From: Streptomyces sp. RKND-216 | GTDB taxonomy: Bacteria > Actinomycetota > Actinomycetes > Streptomycetales > Streptomycetaceae | Reading direction: 5' to 3' | Assembly (NCBI RefSeq): GCF_004795255.1 | Contig: NZ_SSBQ01000002.1 | Span: 4,990,001 to 5,054,000, forward strand | DNA: 64,000 nucleotides | Shown here: positions 17,845 to 27,418 of the stretch, piece by piece | Layout: every line of letters starts with the position of its first letter | How positions within the stretch are numbered: position 1 is the stretch's first letter | Position numbers and translations under genes: made by a program | Notes under the pieces: model-generated | What the model was told of the DNA's origin: nothing | The model's input: the letters and a program-made list of their open reading frames with translations, nothing else | Database searches by the model: none

Positions 17845-17901
17845 GCAGCCGGCCCGCCCGCCCCGGGCGGCTCGCAGCCGGGGCGGAACCGGGCGGACGT
17901 C

Positions 17902-18759
17902 TCAGGCAGGGCTGCCGCTGGGCTCCCCGTCTCCGTCGGGGGTCTGCGCCCGTTCCTCGCTCTTCCCGGCCGCCTCCACCGGCGCCGGGAGCGTGACCCG
18001 GATCTTGGACTGCTTGTGCGGCAGGTCGTCCCAGTCGTCCATCGTGCGCGCGGCCAGACCGTGCTTCTCGGCCAGCGCGATCAGGGTGGCCGGGCGGAAG
18101 TAGAAGTCCTCCCGCAGCACGTCGTGCTCCGTGCCGTCGGTGCGGTTGTAGGTGAAGTCGAAGAACCCGCCCGGCGCCAGCAGCCTGCCCACGTGGCGGA
18201 AGCAGTCCTCGATGACGTGGACCGGCGAGTGCGAGAAGACGCTGTGCGCGTGCACGACCCGGAAGCGGCCCCCGGGCAGGTGCGCCAGCCGCATGTCGTC
18301 GACCAGCGTCATGTGCGGCAGCTTGTCCTGGAGGTTGTGGTCGACCACCGTCTGCTGCGCGGCGAGCAGGATGTCGGGGGAGATGTCCACACCGTAGTAG
18401 TGGCCGGTCTCCAGGTAGTCGATGAAGTGGCGTCCCGCGCGGAGGTTGCCGCAGCCGATCTCCAGCATGTGGTCACCGGGCTTCAGGCCGTGCCCGACCA
18501 GGTAGTCGAACTGCATCCTGCCCAGAGCGTTCCACCGCTCCTGCGACGGCGTGCCGACGGCGCCGAGCGGGTTCCGCGCGGTGTCGGACTTCATCACGGC
18601 GCGGTAGTAGGCGATGTGGTTTCCGCCGGACCGACGCTGGAGTCGCCAGTCCCGCAGGTGCCGGCGGAGGTACGGCACGACGCGCTGAGGGTGGCGGGCG
18701 GCGTAGCGCAGGCGGTGCGCCAGCGAGGAGCGGTTGTGGGAGGGGACGGCGGTGGGCAT
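17902..18759 (-). CDS. Class I SAM-dependent methyltransferase
   Basis: 285 residues. The SAM-binding glycine motif is MLEIGCGNLRAGRHF and the acidic strand-2 end is YYGVDIS. FRVVHAHSVFSHSP and LLAPGGFFDFTYN are the later Rossmann strands. The N-terminal 60 residues are Arg/His-rich and basic, as in methyltransferases that act near membranes or on glycans, but no membrane helix is seen. The substrate is unknown. An AGGAG lies 11 bases before ATG 18759. It is divergent from the PIG-L gene by 186 bases, so small-molecule or glycan modification is a possible shared theme, though this is only an inference from position. Confidence 0.82.
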   Translation of the reverse strand: MPTAVPSHNRSSLAHRLRYAARHPQRVVPYLRRHLRDWRLQRRSGGNHIAYYRAVMKSDTARNPLGAVGTPSQERWNALGRMQFDYLVGHGLKPGDHMLEIGCGNLRAGRHFIDYLETGHYYGVDISPDILLAAQQTVVDHNLQDKLPHMTLVDDMRLAHLPGGRFRVVHAHSVFSHSPVHVIEDCFRHVGRLLAPGGFFDFTYNRTDGTEHDVLREDFYFRPATLIALAEKHGLAARTMDDWDDLPHKQSKIRVTLPAPVEAAGKSEERAQTPDGDGEPSGSPA

Positions 18760-18945
18760 TGCTACGGGGTCTCCTGCGTCTGACGGCTGGTCCGGGGGAG
18801 CCGGCGGCCGGGCGTGCCCCGGCGCATGACGGCCGTGATGTCTGTGATTGGGCATTTTCCCCGCTCGAAACCCGTTTGGCGATAGCGTGCGCAGGATGAC
18901 CGAGCCTTTGAGTGATGCGGCGCAAGCGGTTGACGGAGGGACGCG

Positions 18946-19713
18946 ATGAGCCAGGAGGACGCCGTCGTCGGCGAGCAGGTACGGCAGCTGGAGCCGATGC
19001 CGCGGGACTGGTCCCGTGCGCTGGCGGTGGTCGCACACCCCGACGACCTGGAGTACGGTGCGGCCGCCGTCGTCGCCGAGTGGACCGCGGCCGGCCGTGA
19101 GGTGACGTACCTGCTGGTCACGCGCGGCGAGGCGGGCATCGACAGCATGGCGCCGGAGGAGGCCGCCCGGGTCCGCGAGCGCGAGCAGCGGGCCAGTGCC
19201 TCGGTGGTGGGGGTGCGCGAGGTGGAGTTCCTGGACCACGCCGACGGAGTGATCGAGGAGGGCATGGCGCTGCGCCGCGACCTCGCGGCAGCGGTGCGGC
19301 GGCACCGGCCCGAGCTGGTGATCACCCTCAATCACCACGACACCTTCGGCGGCACATGGTGGAACACGCCGGACCACCGGGCGGTGGGGCGCGCGGTGCT
19401 GGATGCGGTCGGCGACGCGGGGAACCGGTGGATCTTCCGTGAGCAGCTGGAGGAGAGCGGGCTGGAGCCCTGGGGCGGCGTGCGCTGGGTGGCCGTGGCG
19501 GCCTCCCCGCACGCGACGCACGCCGAGGAGGTCTCGGAACGATCCGTGGAGCTGGCCGTCGCCTCGCTGGCGGAGCACCGGGCGTACCTGACCGTGCTCA
19601 GCGACGAGGAGCCGGAGGCGTACGCGCGGAGGTTCCTCGGCGAGGCGATCAGCGGTGTCGCGGGCAGCTTCGGCGGCCGGCGCGGCGTGTCGTTCCAGCT
19701 CTACCCGCGCTGA
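18946..19713 (+). CDS. PIG-L family deacetylase
   Basis: 255 residues. The zinc motif AHPDDLEYG lies at residues 30-38 (H31, D33, D34) and the third ligand is in [12 protein letters not shown]. The family hydrolyses N-acetyl groups from GlcNAc-type sugars or mycothiol adducts (MshB/Mca). The short C-terminal half here is closer to the general LmbE-like group than to Msh[16 protein letters not shown] is a conserved active-site loop. It is cytosolic. It faces the MFS gene 46 bases downstream (convergent). Confidence 0.88.
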   Translation: MSQEDAVVGEQVRQLEPMPRDWSRALAVVAHPDDLEYGAAAVVAEWTAAGREVTYLLVTRGEAGIDSMAPEEAARVREREQRASASVVGVREVEFLDHADGVIEEGMALRRDLAAAVRRHRPELVITLNHHDTFGGTWWNTPDHRAVGRAVLDAVGDAGNRWIFREQLEESGLEPWGGVRWVAVAASPHATHAEEVSERSVELAVASLAEHRAYLTVLSDEEPEAYARRFLGEAISGVAGSFGGRRGVSFQLYPR

Positions 19714-19758
19714 GACCGGGCCGGCGTCGGGGGCCGCCGGTGCGGCGGTCCCGGCCGG

Positions 19759-21135
19759 TCAGGTCCCGGACGCCGGGGTGCGCATCCGGCGCAGCGCGAC
19801 GGCCAGGGCCGTCGCGCCCACGGGGAGCAGCAGGGCCGCGGCGAGCGCGGTGAGCCACCCGTAGCCGGCCTGGGCCACCACCAGGCCGGACAGCGCGCCG
19901 CCCGCGCCGGCGGCGGCGTTGCTCGTCAGGTCGGAGAGGCCCTGCACGGCGGCCCGTGCGCCCTGCGGTACGGCGTCGGTGAGCAGCGCGGAGCCGGCGA
20001 CCAGGCCTGCCGACCAGCCCAGGCCCAGCACGAAGAGTCCGGCGGCGGACTGCAGGTGGTCCGCCCCGGCCGTGCCCGCGAGCGCCGCCGCGCAGGCCAG
20101 CAGACCGACCGACAGCCCGATGACCGCGACCCGGCCGAGCCGGTCGGCCAGCCAGCCCATGAGCGGCGAGAAGGCGTACATGCCGGCGATGTGGATGCTG
20201 ATGACCAGGCCGATCAGCTCGATGCCGGCGCCGTGGTGGCCGAGGTCCACCGGCGTCATCACCATGATCGACACCATGACGGTGTGCACGCCGGCGATGG
20301 TCACCAGAGCCAGCCGTGCCCGTGCGGAGGCGGCGACGGCGGCGAGCCCCGCCCGCAGCGACCTCTCGTCCGCGCGTCGTCCGCCGGAGGAGTCCTCCTC
20401 TCCGTGCGCGGCGGCGGCCGAGGAGTCGAGGTCGCGGGCGGTGAGCAGCGGGTCGGGTCGGAGCAGCAGGTGCACGGTCAGCGCGGAGACCAGGAATAGC
20501 GCGGAACCCCAGAGGAAGGGCCCGGCCGCGACCGGTATGCCCATGCCGAGGGCGGCGACGCTCTCCCCGGCGGGGCCCGCGATGTTCGGCCCGAGTACCG
20601 CGCCGATCGTGGTCGCCCAGACGACGGTGGAGATCGCCCGTGCCCGGTGATGGGGTTCGGCGAGGTCGGCCGCGGCGAACCGGGCCTGGAGATTGGCCGA
20701 CGACCCCGCGCCGAACGCCGCCATGCCGCAGAGCATCAGGGGGAAGCTGTCCGCGGTGGCGCCCAGGACGACCGTCGCGCCGCCGACGGCGGCGATGAGG
20801 TAGGCGAGGGTGAGGCCGGGCCGGCGGCCCTTCGCCGCCATCAGGGAGGCGAGGGGCAGCGACAGCAGCGCGGTGCCGATCACCGACGCGGTGGAGGCCA
20901 GTCCTGCCAGGCCCTCGGAGCCGCTCACCTCCTCCGCCAGCACGGCGGCCAGCGCGATGCCGGTCGCCACGCCCAGACCGCCCAGGATCTGGCTGGCGAT
21001 CAGCACCGCCGTGGTGCGCCGCCGCACCGCGCGCAGCGCGCCCGCGTCCGGGGCCTGCGACGTGACGGGGGCGGGGGAGGGGGAGGGCGCGGGAAAGGCG
21101 TCAGTAGCGTCCGAGGGTTCGCGGATGTCGGTCAC
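19759..21135 (-). CDS. MFS transporter (drug-efflux-like)
   Basis: 458 residues with about 12 hydrophobic segments and a 40-residue hydrophilic central loop (about 235-275). The loop after TM8 carries GWLADRLGRVAVIG, and the N-half has SLMAAKGRRPGLTL in the place of motif A. The N-terminal tail is rich in Pro/Ser/Ala. This arrangement is usual for actinobacterial multidrug-type exporters; the substrate is unknown. The coding region is convergent with PIG-L. The intergenic DNA on its upstream side holds a short direct-repeat array. Confidence 0.85.
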   Translation of the reverse strand: MTDIREPSDATDAFPAPSPSPAPVTSQAPDAGALRAVRRRTTAVLIASQILGGLGVATGIALAAVLAEEVSGSEGLAGLASTASVIGTALLSLPLASLMAAKGRRPGLTLAYLIAAVGGATVVLGATADSFPLMLCGMAAFGAGSSANLQARFAAADLAEPHHRARAISTVVWATTIGAVLGPNIAGPAGESVAALGMGIPVAAGPFLWGSALFLVSALTVHLLLRPDPLLTARDLDSSAAAAHGEEDSSGGRRADERSLRAGLAAVAASARARLALVTIAGVHTVMVSIMVMTPVDLGHHGAGIELIGLVISIHIAGMYAFSPLMGWLADRLGRVAVIGLSVGLLACAAALAGTAGADHLQSAAGLFVLGLGWSAGLVAGSALLTDAVPQGARAAVQGLSDLTSNAAAGAGGALSGLVVAQAGYGWLTALAAALLLPVGATALAVALRRMRTPASGT

Positions 21136-21218
21136 AGCGGAAGTCTGCCAGCGCGCGGCCCGCGGCGCAGTGGGTCGTCCGGCACCTGTCGGGTGGGTCC
21201 GGGTGCCGAGTGCTCCCG

Positions 21219-21300
21219 GTCACAGAATTCCTGGTGCCCCAGGTCACAGAATTCAGGTAAGCCACGTCACAGAATTCCCGTGCCGCACGTCACAAAGAGC
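21219..21300. repeat. Short direct repeats, 23-24 bp period
   Basis: GTCACAGAATTC begins at 21219, 21243 and 21266, with a fourth degenerate unit (GTCACAAAGAGC) at 21289. The spacings are 24, 23 and 23 bases, and bases around the core (GTGCC, CAC) are partly kept. The regular spacing of about two helical turns would put the copies on one DNA face, as for a tandem operator. With three good copies and no cas genes it is not a CRISPR. Confidence 0.6.
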
Positions 21301-21368
21301 ACCGGCGGAGCCTTTCCGCGGGTGAGGTGAGGCACAGGAGAACAGCCTCTACGAAGCGGCATAGGAAT

Positions 21369-21390
21369 GCCCGGGACGAAGGTCCCGGGC
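21369..21390. terminator. Perfect 9-bp hairpin with GAAG loop
   Basis: GCCCGGGAC and GTCCCGGGC pair perfectly around a GAAG tetraloop. It has no U-tract, as is usual in high-GC actinobacteria. It could be a terminator for transcripts entering from upstream or part of a leader RNA of the M23 gene. Confidence 0.4.
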
Positions 21391-21608
21391 TCCCGGCCTG
21401 CCCCCGACCGGGCCTCTCGCCCCGTCGCCGCGGCAGGCCGCGGGCCGCTGCTGCTGGGGGATGTGCGCAGGTGGCGTGCCGGGAGTCCCTCGCGGAGCCG
21501 TTCCCGGAAACCGCGAGCACCTCCACCTCGCGTCCTATTTGTCCTTTTCGAGTACGGCACCCCTTAGTAACCGGTCCTTTTTGAAATGCCGGATTGGCGG
21601 GTTACCAA

Positions 21609-21645
21609 GGTGGGGCCTGGTCCGCAGAGCCAGGAAACCCCCACC
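21609..21645 (+). promoter_or_regulatory. Nested 5'-UTR hairpin before the M23 peptidase
   Basis: GGTGGGG (21609-21615) pairs with CCCCACC (21639-21645), and inside it CCTGG (21616-21620) pairs with CCAGG (21630-21634). The structure ends 6 bases before the GGAGG ribosome site at 21652, so it could influence translation or mRNA stability of the peptidase. No known riboswitch consensus was recognised. Confidence 0.4.
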
Positions 21646-21666
21646 GAATTCCGGAGGAAGTACCCC

Positions 21667-22500
21667 ATGCGCCTGCACACCACGATTACCGACGCCCTCG
21701 GCCGTATCCCGCGCACCCGTAACGCCGTCATCGCTGGCGGGGTCGGCGCATCCCTGGCCCTGGGTTCCGGCGTGGCGCTCGCAGCCGGCGACGACATGTT
21801 CGCGACGGACACCCCTGCCAAGGCTGCTCACGCCACCCAGCAGCAGGCCGACGCCGCGGAGAAGAAGGACCGCAAGGCCGACACGGGCGGCCAGGGCGAG
21901 AAGGCCGAGAAGAAGGCCGGTGCCGCCCAGGACGGCAAGGACGAGAAGAAGGACGGGCCGGGCAAGCAGGCCCAGGCGGAGAAGAAGGCCCAGTCCCGCG
22001 ACGGCGGCCACCAGCACAAGGCCGGTGGCGGCAAGGACGGGAAGGCCAAGAAGGCGAAGAAGGCGAGCCGTGGCCAGGGCCGCGCGCAGGCACCGTCCTG
22101 GTCGCTCCCGGTCGACAAGCCGTACACCAAGACCGCCGGCTTCGCCGACAGCGGCAATCGCTGGTCCGCCACGCACTCCGGCCAGGACTTCGCCGTGCCC
22201 ACTGGCACCGGCGTGAAGGCCGTGCACGGCGGTACCGTCGTCACCACCGGCTGGGGCGGCTCCTACGGCAACCGCATCGTGATCGAGCACCCGAACGGCA
22301 AGTACAGCCAGTACGCCCACCTCTCGAAGATCGGCGTCGGAACGGGCGAGCAGGTGAACACCGGCGAGCAGATCGGCCAGTCCGGCAGCACCGGCAACTC
22401 CTCCGGTCCGCACCTGCACTTCGAGATCCGTACCACCCCGGCCTACGGCTCCGGCTTCGACCCGGTCCCCTTCCTGAAGAGCCACGGCCTGCACCCGTGA
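21667..22500 (+). CDS. M23 family peptidoglycan endopeptidase
   Basis: 277 residues. An N-terminal hydrophobic segment (NAVIAGGVGASLALGSGVAL, about 20-40) is a signal peptide or anchor. It is followed by about 100 residues very rich in Lys, Ala, Gln and Glu that resemble a charged wall-binding or coiled spacer. The M23 domain is C-terminal: THSGQDFAVPTGT gives the first His and the Asp, and GPHLHFEI the H-x-H pair. It should cut peptidoglycan cross-bridges outside the cell. ATG 21667 has GGAGG 10 bases upstream. A hairpin leader precedes it. Confidence 0.88.
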   Translation: MRLHTTITDALGRIPRTRNAVIAGGVGASLALGSGVALAAGDDMFATDTPAKAAHATQQQADAAEKKDRKADTGGQGEKAEKKAGAAQDGKDEKKDGPGKQAQAEKKAQSRDGGHQHKAGGGKDGKAKKAKKASRGQGRAQAPSWSLPVDKPYTKTAGFADSGNRWSATHSGQDFAVPTGTGVKAVHGGTVVTTGWGGSYGNRIVIEHPNGKYSQYAHLSKIGVGTGEQVNTGEQIGQSGSTGNSSGPHLHFEIRTTPAYGSGFDPVPFLKSHGLHP

Positions 22501-22529
22501 GGCTCGGCTGAAGGCCCTCGTCCCGAGGG

Positions 22530-22554
22530 GGCTCCGGGAGGACCGTCCGGAGCC
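22530..22554. terminator. Hairpin terminator between M23 and ogt
   Basis: GGCTCCGG (22530-22537) pairs with CCGGAGCC (22547-22554) around a 9-base loop, 30 bases after the M23 stop and before the stop of the convergent ogt gene. It could serve both. Confidence 0.5.
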
Positions 22555-22592
22555 GGCAGAGCCGGGAACACCGGGAAGGCCGGATGAACAGA

Positions 22593-23201
22593 TCAGAAGA
22601 GCGGCTGCGGGAGTAGGCCCTCCAGCGCGAGGAGCTCCCGCTTCGTCTCCCTCCCGCCGCCGAACCCGCCGAGCCCGCCGCCGCTCTCCACCACGCGGTG
22701 GCAGGGGACCACCACGGGCAGCGGATTCGCCCCCATCGCGACGCCGACGGCGCGGGCGGCACCGGGCTCGCCGACCCGGTCGGCCAGGTCCTGGTATCCC
22801 GCCGTTGTCCCGTACGGCACGTCCGCTGCCAGGGCACGCAGCACCCGCAGGTGGAAGCCGCCGGTCAACGACCAGTCCAGCGGGACGGTGAAGACGCGCA
22901 GGCCGCCTGCGAAGTAGGCGGCCAGCTCCCGCTCGGCGCACGCCAGATGCCTGGCCCACGGGCCGTTGCCCGGGGCATCGCGCCCGCAGCTCCCGGCGTG
23001 GGGCTCCCGCCCGGTGCGGGCACGCAGGCGGTCCAGCGCACGCCGAGTCACCTCCGGGGTGGCGTGGAAGACCACCTGCACCAGCCCGTCCGCGGTGGCG
23101 GCCAGCAGCAGCGGGCCCACCGGGGACTCGAACAGGCTCCAGCCCCACTCCCTCGCCCTGCCGGGCCCGTTGTCGTCCGCCTCGTCCGCTCCGTTCACCA
23201 C
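22593..23201 (-). CDS. ogt: Methylated-DNA--protein-cysteine S-methyltransferase
   Basis: 202 residues. The active-site PCHRV lies near residue 167 with the typical preceding helix-turn-helix (GTTAGYQDLADRVGEPGAAR) and the ANPLPVVVPCHRVV strand. The single-use enzyme moves an alkyl group from O6-alkylguanine or O4-alkylthymine to its own Cys. The start is one of two consecutive GTG codons at 23201/23198. It has its own promoter position, 90 bases from the GDPD gene on the same strand, and is convergent with the M23 gene. Confidence 0.93.
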   Translation of the reverse strand: MVNGADEADDNGPGRAREWGWSLFESPVGPLLLAATADGLVQVVFHATPEVTRRALDRLRARTGREPHAGSCGRDAPGNGPWARHLACAERELAAYFAGGLRVFTVPLDWSLTGGFHLRVLRALAADVPYGTTAGYQDLADRVGEPGAARAVGVAMGANPLPVVVPCHRVVESGGGLGGFGGGRETKRELLALEGLLPQPLF

Positions 23202-23291
23202 GCAGCCAGCGTACGGCGGCCCACCGACATCGCTCCGCCGCGGCGGCTCTCCCCCTCCCCGGGCCGCCGAGGAGGGGGAGAGCCCCGGGGG

Positions 23292-24212
23292 TCAGCGGCT
23301 CACCGCGTCCCGCACGACGTCGGGGGCGTTGGAGATGATCCCGTCGACTCCCGCCCCGGCCACCCGGCGGGCGGTCGCGGCGTCGTCCACGGTCCAGGTG
23401 AACACCTCCAGCGGCCTGCCGTGTGCGCCTTCCAGAGCCTGCACCGCGGACACGTAGTCCGCGGTCACGGTGGAGTGGTTCGGGTTGATCTGGTCGGTGA
23501 ACGCCGCGTAGCCGGGCAGTTCGGCGGCCGGCGGGGTGCCGAGGAAGCCGGTGGTCACCTCGGGGGCCAGCTCGTGCACCGTCCGCACCGTCTCCGCCTC
23601 GAAGCTCTGGATCACCAGCCGACGCGCCACGTGCTGCTGGTCCAGCCAGCCCTCGTTCGCCAGCTCTTTGAGGGTCTGGCCCTCCACGCCCGGGTAGAGC
23701 GAGGGCTTCTTGAGCTCCAGCAGCAGCCTCTGCCCGTTCGCCTCGACCCGCCGCAGGTACCGCTCCAGCGTCGGGATCCGCTCGCCGGCGAACTCCTCGC
23801 CGAACCAGCTTCCGGCATCCAGCCGCGCCACCTCCGCTGCGGTGAAGTCGGCGACCCGCCACGGCGCACGGTCGGGGAAGACCTCCTCCACGTCCGTGGT
23901 GCGGGCCAGGCTCTCGTCGTGCAGGACGACCAGTTCGCCGTCGCGGGTGCGCTGGACGTCGTTCTCCACCCAGGCGAAGCCCAGGTCGTGCGCCGCGTCC
24001 ACGGCGGCCAGAGTGTTCTCCGGGGCGTACGCCGAGGCGCCGCGATGTGCGACGACGACCGGCTCCCGGTCGGGTCCTGGTTTCCCCGCCGCCTTCGCGG
24101 TGGGGAGGGCGGCCGCCACCCCCGCGGCCGAGGCCGCGGGGGTGGCGGAGAGGAAGAGGGTGGACAGGCCCAGCAGCACACCGGCTGCCACGGTGAGAGG
24201 GCGCATCGCCAT
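23292..24212 (-). CDS. Secreted glycerophosphodiester phosphodiesterase
   Basis: 306 residues. A signal peptide (LTVAAGVLLGLSTLFLSATPAASA) is followed by the GDPD barrel: HRGASAYAPENT (catalytic His and Glu), WVENDVQRTRDG (metal-binding Glu and Asp) and VVLHDESLARTT (second His). It splits glycerophosphodiesters into glycerol-3-phosphate and an alcohol outside the membrane, giving phosphate and glycerol. ATG 24212 follows GAGGAG with a 5-base spacer. It is divergent from uvrB across 160 bases. Confidence 0.92.
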   Translation of the reverse strand: MAMRPLTVAAGVLLGLSTLFLSATPAASAAGVAAALPTAKAAGKPGPDREPVVVAHRGASAYAPENTLAAVDAAHDLGFAWVENDVQRTRDGELVVLHDESLARTTDVEEVFPDRAPWRVADFTAAEVARLDAGSWFGEEFAGERIPTLERYLRRVEANGQRLLLELKKPSLYPGVEGQTLKELANEGWLDQQHVARRLVIQSFEAETVRTVHELAPEVTTGFLGTPPAAELPGYAAFTDQINPNHSTVTADYVSAVQALEGAHGRPLEVFTWTVDDAATARRVAGAGVDGIISNAPDVVRDAVSR

Positions 24213-24301
24213 GGAGACTCCTCGCGTCCGTCCGTGAGCACACGGTGATCCACGTGCTCCTGTCAGAGAGAGGTTCCCGGTTGCGTCGTACACACAACCG
24301 G

Positions 24302-24315
24302 CGAACGGGTGTCCG
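24302..24315 (+). promoter_or_regulatory. Candidate LexA (SOS) box before uvrB
   Basis: CGAAC-GGGT-GTCCG differs by one base from the actinobacterial LexA consensus CGAAC-N4-GTTCG. It lies 58 bases upstream of the uvrB start, a suitable position for repression. A match search over the genome is needed to tell signal from chance. Confidence 0.4.
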
Positions 24316-24372
24316 AGGGCTGAACCCCGTGCGTCGGGGCGCGTGTCGGTGCCGGGCCGTACGGTGGGTGTC

Positions 24373-26508
<2,136 letters not shown>

Positions 26509-26579
26509 GCTGCCGCCCAGGGCCGGACAGGCGCTGGAGTGCCGGTGACGGCGGATGACACGTCGAGAGGGGACACACG

Positions 26580-27158
26580 GTGACGGTCAACCTGTCCAAG
26601 GGGCAGGCGGTCAGCCTGCGGAAGTCCGACGGCGGCAGCCTCTCGGCCGTGCGTATGGGTCTGGGCTGGCAGGCGGCGCCCCGTCGCGGGCTGTTCGGCC
26701 GCCGGACCAAGGCCATCGACCTGGACGCCTCCGCGGTGCTTTTCGCCGGCAAGCAGCCGGTGGACGTGGTCTTCTTCAAGCACCTCGTCAGCGACGACGG
26801 ATCCGTCCGGCACAGCGGGGACAACCTGGTCGGCGGCGCCGGCCGAGGCGAGGACGACGAGACCGTGATGGTCGACCTCCAGCACGTCCCGGCGCACATC
26901 GACCAGATCGTCTTCACCGTGAACTCTTTCACCGGCCAGACCTTCACCGAGGTGGAGAACGCCTTCTGCCGCCTGCTCGACGCGGCGAACGGGGAGGAGC
27001 TCGCCCGGTACACGCTGACCGGCGGCGGGGCGTACACCGCGCAGATCATGGCGAAGGTGCAGCGTGAGGGCGGCGGCTGGCAGATGACCGCCATCGGTGA
27101 GCCCGCCGAGGGCCGCACGTTCCAGGACCTGATGCCGGCGATCGTGCCGCACCTCTGA
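26580..27158 (+). CDS. TerD family protein
   Basis: 192 residues beginning MTVNLSKGQAVSL, the TerD hallmark. The Ca2+-binding core strands VRMGLGWQA, AIDLDASAVLFAG and GEDDETVMVDL supply the Asp/Glu ligands, and IVFTVNSFTGQTFTEVENAF is the conserved C-half. TerD domains act with TerB/TerC and related factors in tellurite and envelope-stress responses at the membrane. Here a terC gene lies 260 bases downstream on the same strand, which supports a shared role. GTG 26580 is the start; GAGAGGGG is about 10 bases upstream. Confidence 0.92.
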   Translation: MTVNLSKGQAVSLRKSDGGSLSAVRMGLGWQAAPRRGLFGRRTKAIDLDASAVLFAGKQPVDVVFFKHLVSDDGSVRHSGDNLVGGAGRGEDDETVMVDLQHVPAHIDQIVFTVNSFTGQTFTEVENAFCRLLDAANGEELARYTLTGGGAYTAQIMAKVQREGGGWQMTAIGEPAEGRTFQDLMPAIVPHL

Positions 27159-27211
27159 CGCCGGGCCGTCCGGTCCCTCCGGCCTCCTCCCGCCCCTCCA
27201 TCACCCGGGTC

Positions 27212-27254
27212 GGGTAAAGTTCCTCTTTGCCTTTCCTTGGCATTGCTTTACCCT
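27212..27254 (+). promoter_or_regulatory. Promoter with overlapping inverted repeat before terC
   Basis: TTGCCT (27227-27232) and TACCCT (27249-27254) are separated by 16 bases, a good housekeeping-type promoter whose start would fall at about 27261, the first base of the riboswitch. An 8-bp inverted repeat, GGGTAAAG (27212-27219) and CTTTACCC (27246-27253), brackets the -35 and overlaps the -10. It could be an operator, possibly for a metal-responsive repressor. Confidence 0.5.
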
Positions 27255-27261
27255 GGGTCGT

Positions 27262-27391
27262 GCGGAGGGGAGTATTCCCACGTCGCGGTGACCCCGTCAG
27301 TACGGGCCGGTCGGACCCGGCCCCGGGGCGCTGGTCCGGCGGCGCGTACCGGCACAGGTCACGCGCGGCGCGGGCGGAAGAGACCTCCGGC
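27262..27391 (+). promoter_or_regulatory. yybP-ykoY family (Mn2+) riboswitch
   Basis: The 5'-UTR of terC starts with GCGGAGGGGAGTA, matching the conserved GGGGAGTA of yybP-ykoY RNAs, and ends with GAGACCTCCGGC, whose CCTCC closes the P1 stem with GGAGG. GC-rich arms lie between (GGGCCGG...CCGGCCC at 27324-27340). This family senses Mn2+ (and pH) and frequently controls TerC-type or MntP-type metal exporters. Here it lies 28 bases before the GTG of terC. A GGAGG (27404-27408) just after it could be masked or exposed. The match is by eye. Confidence 0.72.
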
Positions 27392-27418
27392 AGCGCGTCA
27401 GCCGGAGGTGTACGTCAC

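Larger units (their letters stand above)
21136..21666. other. 531-base intergenic region, no gene
   Basis: No protein-coding frame is convincing here. The region holds a 23-24 bp direct-repeat array (21219-21300), a perfect 9-bp hairpin (21369-21390), an inverted GTAACC/GGTTAC pair (21567-21572 and 21600-21605) and a nested hairpin just upstream of the ribosome site of the M23 gene. It probably contains the promoters of the divergent MFS and M23 genes. Confidence 0.6.

Noticed and set aside
21219..21300. CRISPR array
   Set aside because: There are only three good repeats of 12 bases, the spacers of about 11 bases are partly conserved, and there are no cas genes.
21400..21666. c-di-AMP (ydaO) riboswitch before the M23 gene
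   Set aside because: Such RNAs precede many actinobacterial wall hydrolases, but the characteristic conserved blocks are not present; only simple hairpins are seen.
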